DNA of 64,000 bases from assembly GCA_021568835.1 (NCBI GenBank), contig JAKGSH010000010.1, positions 3,782,001-3,846,000 of the forward strand, given 5' to 3'. The DNA is from Streptomyces sp. Tue 6430 (GTDB lineage Bacteria; Actinomycetota; Actinomycetes; Streptomycetales; Streptomycetaceae). The first letter of the stretch is position 1. Each line of letters opens with the position of its first letter. This document shows, in pieces, positions 1 through 9,289 of the stretch. The position numbers were made by a program, and so were the translations under genes. A model generated the notes under the pieces. The model was given only the letters and a program-made list of their open reading frames with translations, made no database searches and was not told where the DNA came from.

Positions 1-435
1 TCGTGGGGCGAGGCGTCTCATGGAGAGGGTGAGCGGATGTGCGGGTGCGTGGCCCCCGCGCGCTCGGCGGGGAGGACGGGCCCGGCGGCTGATGGGGCCG
101 GGAGGGTGACGCGCGAGTCCGGAGGGCGACGAGGGTGACAGGGGCGACGGGGGTCCGGAGGGTGACGGGAGAGGCCGGGCGGACGGCGGCTGCGGCCGTG
201 CCGACCGGCCGGCCGTGCCGACCGTTCGTACCGGCCGCTCGGCGACACGCCGGGCATGATCCGGCACCGCCCCGCCGCGCGGGGGACGCCTCCCGGGCGA
301 GCGAAGTTCGAGACGGGGGGACGTGGGGCCTGTCGGTGATCGAAACGTGACCGGATACGCTGACTTGAGTGAGGGCAGCGACCTATCGACAAACCGCGTA
401 ATCGCCAGAAGACACCAGCAGACAGGAGACCCCTC
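1..435. other. Upstream non-coding region, no gene supported
   Basis: I see no convincing gene here. Open frames on both strands lack family-like sequence and have no ribosome site. Positions about 105-175 are a degenerate run of short GGAGGGTGACG-like units. The last 80 bases before the prenyl synthase fall in G+C, as expected for a promoter, but I cannot assign -35 and -10 boxes with confidence. Confidence 0.5.
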
Positions 436-1446
436 GTGACCGTCGTCGGGCCGTTCGGGCTGAGCGTGCGGGACCAGGCTCTGGAAGCCGATGTCCAGGC
501 CGGATTGGCGGCTGTCGAGGAAGGCTTGCTCGAGGCCACCAAGAGCGAGGTCCCGTTCATCACGGAAGCCGCGCAGCACCTGGTCAGGGCGGGCGGGAAG
601 CGGTTCCGGCCGCTGCTCGTGATGCTCGCCGCGCAGTTCGGCGACCCGTACGCGCCCGGCATCGTGCCCTCCGCCGTGGTGGTGGAGCTGACCCACCTGG
701 CCACGCTGTACCACGACGACGTGATGGACGAGGCCGACGTGCGGCGCGGAGTCCCCAGCGCGAACACCCGCTGGGGGAACTCGGTCGCCGTCCTCACCGG
801 CGACTTCCTGTTCGCCCGTGCCTCGCACATCCTCGCCGACCTCGGGCCCGAGGCGGTGCGGGTGCAGGCGGAGGCCTTCGAGCGGCTCGTCACCGGACAG
901 ATCCTGGAGACGGCCGGGCCGGCCGACGACCGGGACCCCGTCGACCACTACCTCGACGTGCTCGGCGGCAAGACCGGGTCGCTGGTCGCGGTGGCGTGCC
1001 GGTTCGGCGCGATGATGTCGGGCGCCGACGAGACGGTCGTGCACGTGCTCACCCAGTACGGCGAGCGGCTGGGCGTCGCCTTCCAGCTCGCCGACGACGT
1101 GCTCGACATCGCGTCGGACTCGCACGAGTCGGGGAAGACGCCGGGGACGGACCTGCGCGAGGGCATCCCCACGCTGCCGGTGCTGCGGCTGCGCGAGCGG
1201 GCCGCCCGGCTGGCCCTGCCCGAGGACATCGCGCTGTGCGAGCTGCTCGACTCCGACCTGAGCGACGACGCCCGGCTCGCCGAGGCGCTGACCGCGCTGC
1301 GCGGCCACCCCGCGCTGGAGCAGGCCCGACGGGACACCGTGCGGTACGCCGAGGAGGCCCGGGCGGCGCTGGTGCCGTTGCGGGAGTGCGACGCGAAGGT
1401 GGCCCTGATGGAGCTGTGCGACGCGGTGGTCCACCGGGCGGGATGA
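436..1446 (+). CDS. Polyprenyl diphosphate synthase (trans-isoprenyl synthase)
   Basis: This 336-residue protein belongs to the trans-isoprenyl diphosphate synthases, which extend allylic diphosphates with isopentenyl diphosphate in the cytosol. The GGKRFRP motif is at residues 53-59. The first aspartate-rich motif DDVMD is at 94-98 and the second, DDVLD, at 220-224; these bind Mg2+ and the two substrates. GTG at 436 is chosen because an AGGAG-type site lies 7-10 bases upstream and the alignment-like N-terminus begins there. Length fits long-chain (hepta- to nonaprenyl) enzymes. A role in the menaquinone side chain is inference from family and from respiratory genes in the region; product chain length cannot be read here. 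Confidence 0.9.
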   Translation: MTVVGPFGLSVRDQALEADVQAGLAAVEEGLLEATKSEVPFITEAAQHLVRAGGKRFRPLLVMLAAQFGDPYAPGIVPSAVVVELTHLATLYHDDVMDEADVRRGVPSANTRWGNSVAVLTGDFLFARASHILADLGPEAVRVQAEAFERLVTGQILETAGPADDRDPVDHYLDVLGGKTGSLVAVACRFGAMMSGADETVVHVLTQYGERLGVAFQLADDVLDIASDSHESGKTPGTDLREGIPTLPVLRLRERAARLALPEDIALCELLDSDLSDDARLAEALTALRGHPALEQARRDTVRYAEEARAALVPLRECDAKVALMELCDAVVHRAG

Positions 1447-1762
1447 CACGTACGGGGCCGGGCCTGCCCGCTTCGCCGGGCCCTCCGCCCCTTGCGGCCC
1501 TCCGCCCGATGCGGCCCACCCCGGTCTCCGCCCCACCCCGGTCTCCGACCCCCACCCCACCCTGACGCCCCCGCCCCCGCGTCATACCCCAGGCGTACGC
1601 CGACTTGGGTCCTCGGGCTGACGTAAGCGGGTGGCCGATTTGGTCAGATGGGAGCTACGGAAAACACCACTCCTCACCGATTCGGGTGAGAATGGCGGCT
1701 CGGGTGGGGGACGCTGACCCGCGCGACGACCGGCCGCCGCCGACGACGGAGGTAAGGCACAC
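1447..1762. other. Intergenic region with promoter-like sequence
   Basis: About 316 bases with no gene. The first half is a CCCCGGTCTCCG-type low-complexity stretch downstream of the prenyl synthase. The second half is less G+C-rich around 1635-1675 and contains a small inverted repeat, CTCACC at 1673-1678 and GGTGAG at 1685-1690. It probably holds the promoter of the next gene, whose GGAGGT ribosome site is at 1748-1753. Confidence 0.4.
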
Positions 1763-2971
1763 ATGGCACCGTACGCATCCGACGACAGCACGCACGCCGG
1801 GGAGGCCGACGATCTGCGGGTCGGGCGGCGCAGGGCGGTGCGGTACATCGTTCCGGTCACCGTGGTGGGTGTCGCGGCGGCGACGATCGGGCTGGTCCCG
1901 GCGCTCGCCGACTCGGGGGACCCCGACCTGCCGAAGATCACCGCACAGCAGCTCATCGAGAAGATCGCCGCGTCGGACGTACAGCAGCTGTCCGGCACGG
2001 TGAAGATCACCACCGATCTCGGCCTGCCCGACCTGGGCGGCCTGGAGAGCGGGCTGCTCTCCGGGGCCACCGGGGGCGACGACGGCGGGTCCTCCGCCGA
2101 CCCCTCCACCAAGCTCACCGAACTCGCCTCCGGCACGCACACCCTGCGCGTCGCCGCCGACGGCCCGGACCGGCAGAAGCTGTCGCTCCTGGAGAGCGCC
2201 GCCGAGTACAGCCTCATCCACAACGGCAAGGACGTGTGGGGGTACGACAGCGCCTCCAACGAGGTCTACCACTCCACGGCACAGCGGAAAGGGGCGGCCG
2301 AGCCCGTCCCGGCCACGCCCAAGGACCTCACCGACGAGGCCCTGAAGGCCGTCGACGACACCACGTCCGTGACCGTGGACGGCACCGTCCAGGTCGCCGG
2401 CCGCGACGCCTACAAGCTGCTGGTCGAGCCGAAGCAGTCCGGTTCGACCGTCGGCGCGATCAGTGTGGCCGTGGACGCGAGGACGGGGCTGCCGCTCAAG
2501 TTCACGCTGACCCCGGCGAGCGGCGGTGCCGCCGTCGTCGACGCGGGCTTCACCCAGGTCAGCTTCGCCAGGCCGAGTGCCGCCACCTTCGACTTCACCC
2601 CGCCCAAGGGGGCCAAGGTGACCGAGGGGGACGGCGCGGACGCCGCGGGCGGGGTGCCCGTGCCGCCCAAGGGCGCGGAGGAGGGCTTCGCCAAGGACCT
2701 GGCCGGGCTCGACGTCCTCGGCGAGGGCTGGACCTCCGTCGCCACCTTCGACACCGGCGGCGAGGGCGTCCCCTCCGCCGGTGACCTTCCCGACGCGGGC
2801 GGTCTCGGCGGGTTCCTGGACTCCTTCGGCGACAAGGTCGACGGCAAGTTCGGCTCGGGCACCGTCTTCTCCACCCGCCTGGTCAACGCCCTGGTCACGG
2901 ACGACGGCAAGCTCTACGTCGGCGCCGTCACGAAGGACGCCCTCGTGAAGGCGGCGAACGCGGGGGAGTAA
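1763..2971 (+). CDS. LolA/RseB-like (DUF2092-type) membrane-anchored envelope protein
   Basis: A 402-residue protein. A basic N-terminus (residues 22-30) is followed by one hydrophobic segment at about 31-50, consistent with an uncleaved anchor or signal peptide ending near ALAD. The outside part from about residue 57 (ITAQQLIEKIAAS) has the pattern of LolA/RseB-like sheets: repeated GT(H/V)xLxVAADGP, DVWGYDSASNEVY and VSVAVDARTGLPL strands. In Gram-positives these bind lipid or sense envelope state; the ligand is unknown. There is no lipobox. GGAGGT lies 9 bases before ATG 1763. It is followed after 10 bases by an ABC exporter, so the three genes probably form one operon and act together; this is inference. 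Confidence 0.75.
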   Translation: MAPYASDDSTHAGEADDLRVGRRRAVRYIVPVTVVGVAAATIGLVPALADSGDPDLPKITAQQLIEKIAASDVQQLSGTVKITTDLGLPDLGGLESGLLSGATGGDDGGSSADPSTKLTELASGTHTLRVAADGPDRQKLSLLESAAEYSLIHNGKDVWGYDSASNEVYHSTAQRKGAAEPVPATPKDLTDEALKAVDDTTSVTVDGTVQVAGRDAYKLLVEPKQSGSTVGAISVAVDARTGLPLKFTLTPASGGAAVVDAGFTQVSFARPSAATFDFTPPKGAKVTEGDGADAAGGVPVPPKGAEEGFAKDLAGLDVLGEGWTSVATFDTGGEGVPSAGDLPDAGGLGGFLDSFGDKVDGKFGSGTVFSTRLVNALVTDDGKLYVGAVTKDALVKAANAGE

Positions 2972-2981
2972 GTACCCTGAC

Positions 2982-4112
2982 GTGAACCGACGACCGGGGG
3001 AGCCGATGGACGACGAGCCGGCGGCGCGGGCGCTGCCCCGCACGCCCGCCGCGGGCGACGCCCCGGGTGACGCCGGTGCCGCCGGCGCGTACGGCACCAC
3101 CGCCACCGACAGCCACACCGCCACCGAGACCGCCACCGGCGGTGGCGGCGACGGGGACGGCGGTGACAGGGACGGCGGCGACGGCACCGTCATCCGCACG
3201 CGCGCCCTCACCAAGCGCTACCGCGGTGGACAGCTCGCCGTGGACGGCCTCGACCTGGCCGTCCCGGCGGGCAGCGTCTTCGGCTTCCTCGGTCCGAACG
3301 GCTCCGGCAAGACCACCACCATCCGCATGCTGATGGGCCTGATCGCGCCCACCTCCGGCACGGCGCGGGTGCTGGGGCACCCCATGCCCCGCGCGTCCCG
3401 CGCCGTGCTGCCGCACGTCGGCGCCCTCATCGAGGGCCCCGCCCTGTACGGCTTCCTCTCCGGCCGCGACAACCTCCTGCGCTACGACACCGCCGATCCG
3501 ACCGCCGACCCCCGCACCCGGCGCGCCCGCGTGGCGGGGGCGCTGGACCGGGTGGGTCTGACGACCGCCGCCGGCAAGAAGGCGAAGGCGTACTCGCTCG
3601 GCATGAAGCAGCGGCTGGGCCTGGCCGCCGCCCTTCTCCAGCCCCGGCGGCTGCTGGTCCTGGACGAGCCGACCAACGGTCTCGACCCGCAGGGCATGCG
3701 CGAGATCCGCGTCCTCGTGCGGGAGCTGGCGGCGGACGGCACCACCGTCTTCCTCTCCTCCCACCTCCTCGACGAGATCGAGCAGGTCTGCACGCACGCG
3801 GCCGTCATGGCACGCGGGCGCCTCCTCACCCAGGGGCCGGTGTCCGACCTGGCGGCCCGGGCGCGCGGCCGGCTCGTCGTGACCACCGCGGACACGGCGG
3901 ACGCGGCCCGGGTGCTGAAGGAACAGGGCGTGGCGGACGTCGTCGTCACCGAGGACCGGGTGACGGGCGAGCCCGCCGACCGCGACCTCGCCGGTCTGAA
4001 CGCGGCGCTGGTGACGGCAGGCGTCCGGGTACGCGGCTTCGGCGTGGAACGGGCCTCCCTGGAGGACGCGTTCGTCGCACTCACGGGGGAGGGTTTCGAT
4101 GTCGCGGGCTGA
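2982..4112 (+). CDS. ABC transporter ATP-binding protein
   Basis: The ATPase subunit of an ABC-2 type exporter. After a Gly/Thr/Ala-rich N-terminal 70 residues come Walker A (GPNGSGKTT, about residues 104-112), the Q-loop, the signature (YSLGMKQRL, about 205-213), Walker B (LLVLDEPTNGLDPQG) and the switch His (SSHLLDE). The C-terminal 90 residues are the usual ABC-2 accessory domain ending VALTGEG. GTG 2982 opens the frame, but ATG 3006 follows a GGGGGAG site at 2996-3002 and is the better start. It overlaps the permease by 14 bases. The cargo is unknown. Confidence 0.9.
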   Translation: MNRRPGEPMDDEPAARALPRTPAAGDAPGDAGAAGAYGTTATDSHTATETATGGGGDGDGGDRDGGDGTVIRTRALTKRYRGGQLAVDGLDLAVPAGSVFGFLGPNGSGKTTTIRMLMGLIAPTSGTARVLGHPMPRASRAVLPHVGALIEGPALYGFLSGRDNLLRYDTADPTADPRTRRARVAGALDRVGLTTAAGKKAKAYSLGMKQRLGLAAALLQPRRLLVLDEPTNGLDPQGMREIRVLVRELAADGTTVFLSSHLLDEIEQVCTHAAVMARGRLLTQGPVSDLAARARGRLVVTTADTADAARVLKEQGVADVVVTEDRVTGEPADRDLAGLNAALVTAGVRVRGFGVERASLEDAFVALTGEGFDVAG

Positions 4113-5097
4113 GCGGGCTGAGCGGGCTGAGCGGGCCGGGCAACCTGAGCAGGCCTGGCGGGCCGAGCTTGCCGAAGCGGAGGCCACACCGGTGGTGGCA
4201 CCGGTGGTGGCACCGGAAGCGGCGCCGCGAGCCGGGGAGGGCGTCCGGCGGGTGAGCCCGTTGTGGAGCCTCGGACTCTTCCGCAGCGAGCTGGCCGTCA
4301 CCCTGCGCCGCTGGCGCACCCTGGCCCTGCTCGGCGTGCTGGCCGCCGTACCGGTGCTCGTCGGGATCGCCGTGAAGATCGAGACCGGTGACGGACCGGC
4401 CGGCGGTCAGCGGGGCGGCGGCGAGGGGCCGGCCTTCATGGCGCAGATCACCAACAACGGCCTGTTCCTGGTGTTCACGGCGCTGGCCGCCACGCTCCCG
4501 TTCTTCCTGCCCATGGCCGTCGGCGTCGTCGCGGGGGACGCGGTCGCCGGCGAGGCGAACTCCGGCACCCTGCGCTACCTCCTCGTCGCCCCGGCCGGCC
4601 GCACCCGCCTGCTGCTGGCCAAGTACGCGACCACGGTGACCTTCTGCCTGCTGGCCACCCTGGTCGTCGCGGTGTCGGCGCTGGCGGTCGGCGCCCTGCT
4701 GTTCCCGCTCGGCGACCTCACGACCATCTCCGGTACCCGCATCTCCTTCGCCGACGGCCTGGGGCGGGCCCTGCTGATCACCCTGGCCGTCACCGCCTCG
4801 CTGCTCGGCGTGGCCGCGCTCGGGGTGTTCGTCTCCACGCTCACCGACAGCGGCATCGCGGCCATGGCGACGACCGTGGGCCTGCTCACCACCGTGCAGA
4901 TCCTCGACCAGATCCCGCAGCTGCACGTGATCCAGCCGTACCTCTTCTCCCACTACTGGCTGTCCTTCGCCGACCTCATGCGCGACCCGGTGTACTGGGA
5001 GGAACTCCGCAGGAACCTCGGTCTCCAGGCGGTGTACGTCGCCGTGTTCGGGTCGGCGGCCTGGGCGCGGTTCACGACGAAGGACGTGACGGCATGA
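4099..5097 (+). CDS. ABC-2 type transporter permease
   Basis: A 332-residue integral membrane protein with about six hydrophobic segments, the first near residues 74-91 (LALLGVLAAVPVLVGIAV). The segment with VAGDAVAGEANSGTLRYLLVAPAGR is typical of ABC-2 permeases, where this loop contacts the ATPase. Its start ATG lies inside the end of the ATPase gene, so translation is coupled. The first 16 residues come from a 9-base tandem repeat (4104-4133) that reads RAERAERAERA, an unusually charged N-terminus. Partner of the preceding ATPase and probably of the LolA-like protein. Confidence 0.88.
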   Translation: MSRAERAERAERAGQPEQAWRAELAEAEATPVVAPVVAPEAAPRAGEGVRRVSPLWSLGLFRSELAVTLRRWRTLALLGVLAAVPVLVGIAVKIETGDGPAGGQRGGGEGPAFMAQITNNGLFLVFTALAATLPFFLPMAVGVVAGDAVAGEANSGTLRYLLVAPAGRTRLLLAKYATTVTFCLLATLVVAVSALAVGALLFPLGDLTTISGTRISFADGLGRALLITLAVTASLLGVAALGVFVSTLTDSGIAAMATTVGLLTTVQILDQIPQLHVIQPYLFSHYWLSFADLMRDPVYWEELRRNLGLQAVYVAVFGSAAWARFTTKDVTA

Positions 5098-5101
5098 CGC
5101 C

Positions 5102-5140
5102 CGCGCCCGCCGCCCGCCCCCGTGACGGGCGGCGGGCGCG
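5102..5140. terminator. Bidirectional intrinsic terminator between convergent genes
   Basis: A perfect inverted repeat with 15-base arms (5102-5116 and 5126-5140) around a 9-base loop. It lies between the stop of the ABC permease and the stop of the convergent FMN reductase. There is no T-run, as is usual in Streptomyces. Confidence 0.8.
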
Positions 5141-5146
5141 AAGGCG

Positions 5147-5734
5147 TCAGCCGGTCTCGAACGTGTAGCGGGCGAGCGGCGCGGGCCGCTCGAAGAAGGT
5201 CTTCGCGCGGGTCAGCGCCTGCGCGTCGTCCCGTACGTCACCCGGCTTGCTGCCGTTCCCCAGCAGCACCCCGCCGAACCGCATCCGCAGGTACGCGGCC
5301 GAGTTCCGCAGCGCGCCGACCAGTGGATCCGCCACCGCCCGCTCCTCTGCGGCGAGCACCGTGACACCCCACAGGGTGCGTCCGGCGAGGGTCGCCCGGA
5401 AGTCGACGCCGGGGGTGCGCAGCCAGCCGGCCCAGTGGTCCAGGTAGCGCTTGGCCTGGCCGGACAGCGTGTACCAGTACAGCGGCGAGACGATCACGAT
5501 GTCCGTCGCCGCGAGCGTGGCGTCGAGCAGCAGGGCCGCGGCGCCCTCGGTGGGACGGACGCGGTCGGTGTCGTGGCGCCGGTCCTCGAAGTCGGGCAGC
5601 GGATGCTCGACGAGGCTGATCCACTCCTGCTCCACGTCGGCGGGCAGTTGCTCGGCGGCCGCACGGGCCAGCCGCTCCGTGTTGCCGTCGGGACGGCTGC
5701 TGCCCAGCACGAACAGGAAACGGCGGGTGCTCAT
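5147..5734 (-). CDS. NAD(P)H-dependent FMN reductase-like flavoprotein
   Basis: A 195-residue flavodoxin-fold protein of the NADPH-dependent FMN reductase / WrbA-like family. The N-terminal phosphate loop GSSRPDGNTERLA (residues 9-21) binds FMN phosphate, and SPLYWYTLSGQAKRYLDHW in the middle forms the flavin-contacting loop. ATG 5734 is chosen because MSTRRFLFVLGSS starts the first strand immediately and a GGGGG site lies just upstream; 20 further upstream residues in the same frame have no family likeness. A perfect TATAAT lies upstream (see 5778-5783). The substrate is unknown. Confidence 0.82.
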   Translation of the reverse strand: MSTRRFLFVLGSSRPDGNTERLARAAAEQLPADVEQEWISLVEHPLPDFEDRRHDTDRVRPTEGAAALLLDATLAATDIVIVSPLYWYTLSGQAKRYLDHWAGWLRTPGVDFRATLAGRTLWGVTVLAAEERAVADPLVGALRNSAAYLRMRFGGVLLGNGSKPGDVRDDAQALTRAKTFFERPAPLARYTFETG

Positions 5735-5770
5735 GGGTCCCCCAGAAAGAAGGCGTGCGGCTAATACGCG

Positions 5771-5795
5771 CACCTGCATTATATGTATGTGCAAT
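5771..5795 (-). promoter_or_regulatory. Promoter of the FMN reductase gene with dyad
   Basis: On the minus strand a consensus TATAAT occupies 5783-5778, in a short A+T-rich patch (5776-5795) that is striking in this G+C background. A GCA/TGC imperfect dyad spans 5777-5793. The -10 box overlaps the stop codon of the upstream amidase (TAA at 5781-5779), so the reductase promoter is embedded in the 3' end of the neighbouring gene. The -35 is not clear. Confidence 0.5.
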
Positions 5796-6960
5796 CATTG
5801 GCGCCAGAGGGTGCCGGGAACCCCGTGAGCGCCTCCGCGGCCGTCGCCAGGGCCAGCAGCACGTCCTCCCGCCCGTGCGCCGCCACCGCCTGGAGACCCA
5901 CCGGGCAGCCGTCCGCGCCGACCCCCGCCGGAATGCTGATCGCTGGATGCCCGCTCAGGTTGAACGCCCACGTCAGCGCCGTCGAGTAACGGTCGCCGGG
6001 GCCGTCGTGGCCGTGCGCCGGATCAGGGGTCGTCGGGGTCAGCAACAGGTCCGCCCGGCCGAAGAGGGCGGCCAGCCGACGGTCGTTGACGCCCCGTGGT
6101 CCCTCTGGTCTGCGTGTCGCCGGTGCGGCGTCCGGCCCGCGCAACGCCAGCCAGGCCGGTGCCGGGTCTTCCAGCCGCACCGGCGCCCCGGCCCGCGGCA
6201 GCCGTACGACGCCGGCGTCGGCGAGGCGGTCCACGGCGGCCCGGGCGAGGGCCAGGGGCTCCGGGCGGGGGTCGGCGAACCCGAGACCGGGGGAGAAGAC
6301 GGCGGTGAACGGCCCGGTCCGCCGCCCCGGCCCCGTTCCGGACAGCACCGCCCAGTACGCCGCCGCGTCCGCCGCGTACCGGGCCAGGACGCCCGGCGCC
6401 GCCAGCCCCGTACCGTCGGAGGACGGGAAGCGGCCGTTCGTGGCCTTCAGGCCGAGGACGCCGCACCAGGCGGCCGGAATGCGCACCGATCCCGCGCCGT
6501 CGGTGCCGGTCGCCAGCGGCACCAGGCCGGCCGCGACCGCCGCCGCCGAACCGGCCGAGGAGCCGCCCGGTGTGCGGTCGGCCCGCCAGGGGTTGACGGT
6601 GCGGCCGCGGGCCCCGAGGCCCCAGGTCTGCCAGGGGGTCCCGGGCCCGGGCACGGCCGTCGCGCCCACCGGTACGCAACCGGCGGCCACCAGCGGCCCC
6701 GCCGCCCGCAGCCCGTGCCGCCCCTTGACCCCGATCGGCACCCCGCGAGCGGCAGCCGCTCACCGGCGGCGACCCGCGCGTCCACCTCGGCCGCCCGCTC
6801 CGCCGCCGCGTCCTCCCACACCTCGGCGAACGCCCCCAGCGCACGGTCCGCCCGCTCGATCCGCTCCAGGGCCCCGCGCACCACGTCGACGGCCCGCAGC
6901 CGTCCCTCCCGTACGGCGGCCGCGATCCCGACGGCCGAGGAGGCGACCGGGGGACGGCCG
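5779..6960 (-). CDS. Amidase family protein, frame interrupted at 6741-6744
   Basis: An amidase-signature Ser-cisSer-Lys hydrolase. The C-terminal 320 residues (5779-6741) carry the catalytic Lys in PIGVKGRHG, the Gly/Ser-rich loop TPGGSSAGSA and the nucleophile region GTDGAGSVRIPA. The N-terminal helices (SSAVGIAAAVREG..., VVRGALERIERADRALGAFAE) lie upstream in another frame. Adding one G to the GGGG run at 6741-6744 (coding strand) joins them seamlessly at ERLPLAG/VPIGVKG. No clear ATG or GTG precedes the first helix, so the 5' end (up to about 6960, or GTG at 6884) is uncertain. Either an assembly error or a genuine frameshift pseudogene; the substrate is unknown. Confidence 0.7.
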
Positions 6961-7074
6961 GTGAGGTGACCGGTGAGGTGACCGGAGAGAGGGGCACTGC
7001 CGCGGGCGGCGACACGGGCGGCGACACGGGCGGTGACGAGGGCGGGGGCTCCCGCGACCCGGACGGATCCGCGC

Positions 7075-7596
7075 TCAGTGCGTCCGCCGGGCTGCCGTGC
7101 CCGTGAGGCGGATCAGGGGTTCCGTCTCGCGGGGTGGGAGGCCGGACAGGTCACCCAGGCGCCAGTCCTGGACCCACGGCACCCGGTACACGTCGATCGC
7201 CGACTCGATCAGCCGTACCCGCTGCGCCAGCGGGCGCGGCAGCCGGCCGGGCGCGTCCGCGACCAGCACGACCGCGTCCAGGTCGAGGCCCGCCGGGGCC
7301 TGCCCGCGCCGGAAGACCTCCAGGACCCGCAGCACCGACTCCAGTCCGGCCGCGTGGGTCCGGCCCACGAGCAGCACGGACGGCGGGTCGTGCGGACCGG
7401 GCCAGTCGCGTCCGCAGTCGTGGCCGCCGTAGACCGCGGCGAGCGTGGAGACACCGGCCCCGCCGTGCGTGCCGAGCCAGGAGAAGCGACGGGGTCCGGC
7501 CGTCGCCGCGTACGGCCACGGCGCCGGCTCCGGTGCGGGCACCGGACCGCGGGTCCAGATCTCCGGTCCCGGCAGCCGCCCGTCCGTCGTCCGCAT
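7075..7596 (-). CDS. DUF6668-like protein with deviant P-loop
   Basis: A 173-residue protein with WLGTHGGAGVSTLAAVYGG near residues 40-58. This resembles the deviant Walker A of ParA/MinD-type ATPases (GxHGGxGxST) and is followed by a strand PSVLLVGRTHAAGL and another, LDAVVLVADAPGRLPRPL. I believe this is the actinobacterial DUF6668 group, which often sits with conjugation or replication genes, but the family name is from memory. No Lys is seen in the loop, so ATP binding is not assured. ATG 7596 has a GAGGGGAG site. It is divergent from the TPR gene. Confidence 0.6.
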   Translation of the reverse strand: MRTTDGRLPGPEIWTRGPVPAPEPAPWPYAATAGPRRFSWLGTHGGAGVSTLAAVYGGHDCGRDWPGPHDPPSVLLVGRTHAAGLESVLRVLEVFRRGQAPAGLDLDAVVLVADAPGRLPRPLAQRVRLIESAIDVYRVPWVQDWRLGDLSGLPPRETEPLIRLTGTAARRTH

Positions 7597-7803
7597 GCCG
7601 CTCCCCTCGTCGTCGCCACCGTCCGCCCGCGCGGCCGGACCACCGCCGGATCCCCGTGGCCGCGAGTCCTTGGAACGAGGCTGTGACGCCGCGGTGACGT
7701 GCGGACGGGCGCGGCCGGAGAGACTCAACAGTACGTGTACGCCTGGGTGCACGGGTGATGAGCGCAACGTACGTGCACGGCGACGTGTCAGGGTGAGGAA
7801 CCG

Positions 7804-9180
7804 ATGTCTCGACTCAGCCGCGAGAAGAAGCGGGCACAGCAGTACGACGGGCGGCCGGCCCTCACGGCGGCGCCGCTCGACGTGCGCGTCTCGGGGGGCG
7901 GGCCCGCGAGCATCGGCGGCGTGCCCGTCGTCGCCGCCGACGGGCAGGAACTCCAGCAGGCCGTCCTCGGCCACCTCCACCGCATCGCCCTCGCCACCGG
8001 GCACCCGGTGCTCGCCACGGTCCACGACGAGCGCATCGGCTACGTCGTCCCGCTGCGCGTCGAGCCGGACGGTTCCAGCCATTTCGCGGGCGATCCCCTG
8101 CGGGTGGTCCCGCCGGGGGAGCCGGACGACCGGCCGTCGGCCCGGCCCACCGAGGTACTCGCCCCGCAGGCACCGCCCGCCCCGCCCACTCCGCCGGTAC
8201 CGCCCGCACCGCCCGCCGAGGGGCGGGCGTCCGCCGGACCGGACAAGCCCACGCACTTCCTGCGCCGCGAGCCGGCGGAGCCGCGGGACGAGGTCCCGGG
8301 CACGGCAGCCGCCCCGACGGGCGTCTTCGGTCCCCCGCCGGTGATGGACCGCGCCCCGGAGGACACCCGCCCCGGTCCCGCTCCGGAGCCGGCCCAGGTC
8401 TTCCAGCCGTCCCCGGCCGCCGCCCCGATGCCGTCCTCGGTCGTCGCCCCGACGCCGTCTCCGACCGCTGTCCCGATGCCGCTCCCGGTCACCGCCCCGA
8501 TGCCGCTCCCGCTCCCCGAGGACGCGCCGCGCCCGGCCGCCGGCCCCGTGCCGCTCCTCGACCCCGAAGCGACCCGGGGGTTCGAGCCCGATCCCGAGCC
8601 CAGGCCGACCCCCGCCCGTGGCTTCGACGCCGTGGCGGAGGCCGTGCTCGGGGACGACCCGCGCTCGCTCCCCGGCGCCGACGGGGCGCCCGCCCTGCTC
8701 GGCGAGCCGATGGCGCGGATCAACGAGGCCGTGCGGGCGGGACGCACGGACACGGCCGCGGCGCTCGCGGAGCGGACCGTGACCGAGGCCTCGGCGACGC
8801 TGGGGCCGGAACACCCCGAGGTGCTCCGGCTGCGCGAACTCGCCGCGTACATCGCCTACCTGGCCGGTGACCCGGTCCGTTCCTTCCACCTCTCGCTCGA
8901 CCTGGCCGGCATCCACCGCCGCAACCGGGACGCGGAGGCCGCGTACGGCAACGTGCAGAGCGCGGCGACGGCCTGGCGGGCCGTGCGCGACCCCTTCCAG
9001 GGCCTGAACCTGGGCACCGAACTCCTCGACCTGTGGACCGAGTTGGTCACCGAGGACGGTCCGGCCGCCGACGACGCCGAGGAGTGGGAGTCGGCCCGGT
9101 CCCGGATGACCCGGCTGGCCCTGCGGGCCCGCGACTCGGGCACGGGCCCACAGGGCCGGGGGACGGGCCGGCAGGGCTGA
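7804..9180 (+). CDS. TPR-domain protein with Pro-rich linker
   Basis: A 458-residue soluble protein in three parts. Residues 1-105 form an alpha/beta domain (SIGGVPVVAADGQELQQAVLGHL, HPVLATVHDERIGYVVPLRV). Residues about 110-275 are a Pro/Ala-rich linker with a MPLPVTAPMPLPLP stretch. Residues about 285-445 are helical repeats (INEAVRAGRTDTAAALAERTVTEASATLGPEHPEVLRLRELAAYIAYLAGD...) of tetratricopeptide type. TPRs bind partner proteins, so an adaptor role is likely; no catalytic motif is seen. ATG 7804 follows a GTGAGGAAC site. It is divergent from the deviant P-loop gene with 207 bases between; the two may share regulation. Confidence 0.72.
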   Translation: MSRLSREKKRAQQYDGRPALTAAPLDVRVSGGGPASIGGVPVVAADGQELQQAVLGHLHRIALATGHPVLATVHDERIGYVVPLRVEPDGSSHFAGDPLRVVPPGEPDDRPSARPTEVLAPQAPPAPPTPPVPPAPPAEGRASAGPDKPTHFLRREPAEPRDEVPGTAAAPTGVFGPPPVMDRAPEDTRPGPAPEPAQVFQPSPAAAPMPSSVVAPTPSPTAVPMPLPVTAPMPLPLPEDAPRPAAGPVPLLDPEATRGFEPDPEPRPTPARGFDAVAEAVLGDDPRSLPGADGAPALLGEPMARINEAVRAGRTDTAAALAERTVTEASATLGPEHPEVLRLRELAAYIAYLAGDPVRSFHLSLDLAGIHRRNRDAEAAYGNVQSAATAWRAVRDPFQGLNLGTELLDLWTELVTEDGPAADDAEEWESARSRMTRLALRARDSGTGPQGRGTGRQG

Positions 9181-9289
9181 GCGACGAGCCCGCGGGGGCG
9201 AGCGGCAAGTCGGCAGGGACGAGGGACGAGTCGGCAGGGACGAGGAACGAGCCCGCGGGGCCGGGGCACCGACCCCGCCGGGCACCCGC
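9180..9289. repeat. Short direct repeats between convergent genes
   Basis: Between the stop of the TPR gene and the stop of the peptidase, GTCGGCAGGGACGAGG occurs twice (about 9209-9224 and 9229-9244) inside a wider run of GACGAG units. It is non-coding. I see no clean terminator hairpin. Confidence 0.45.
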
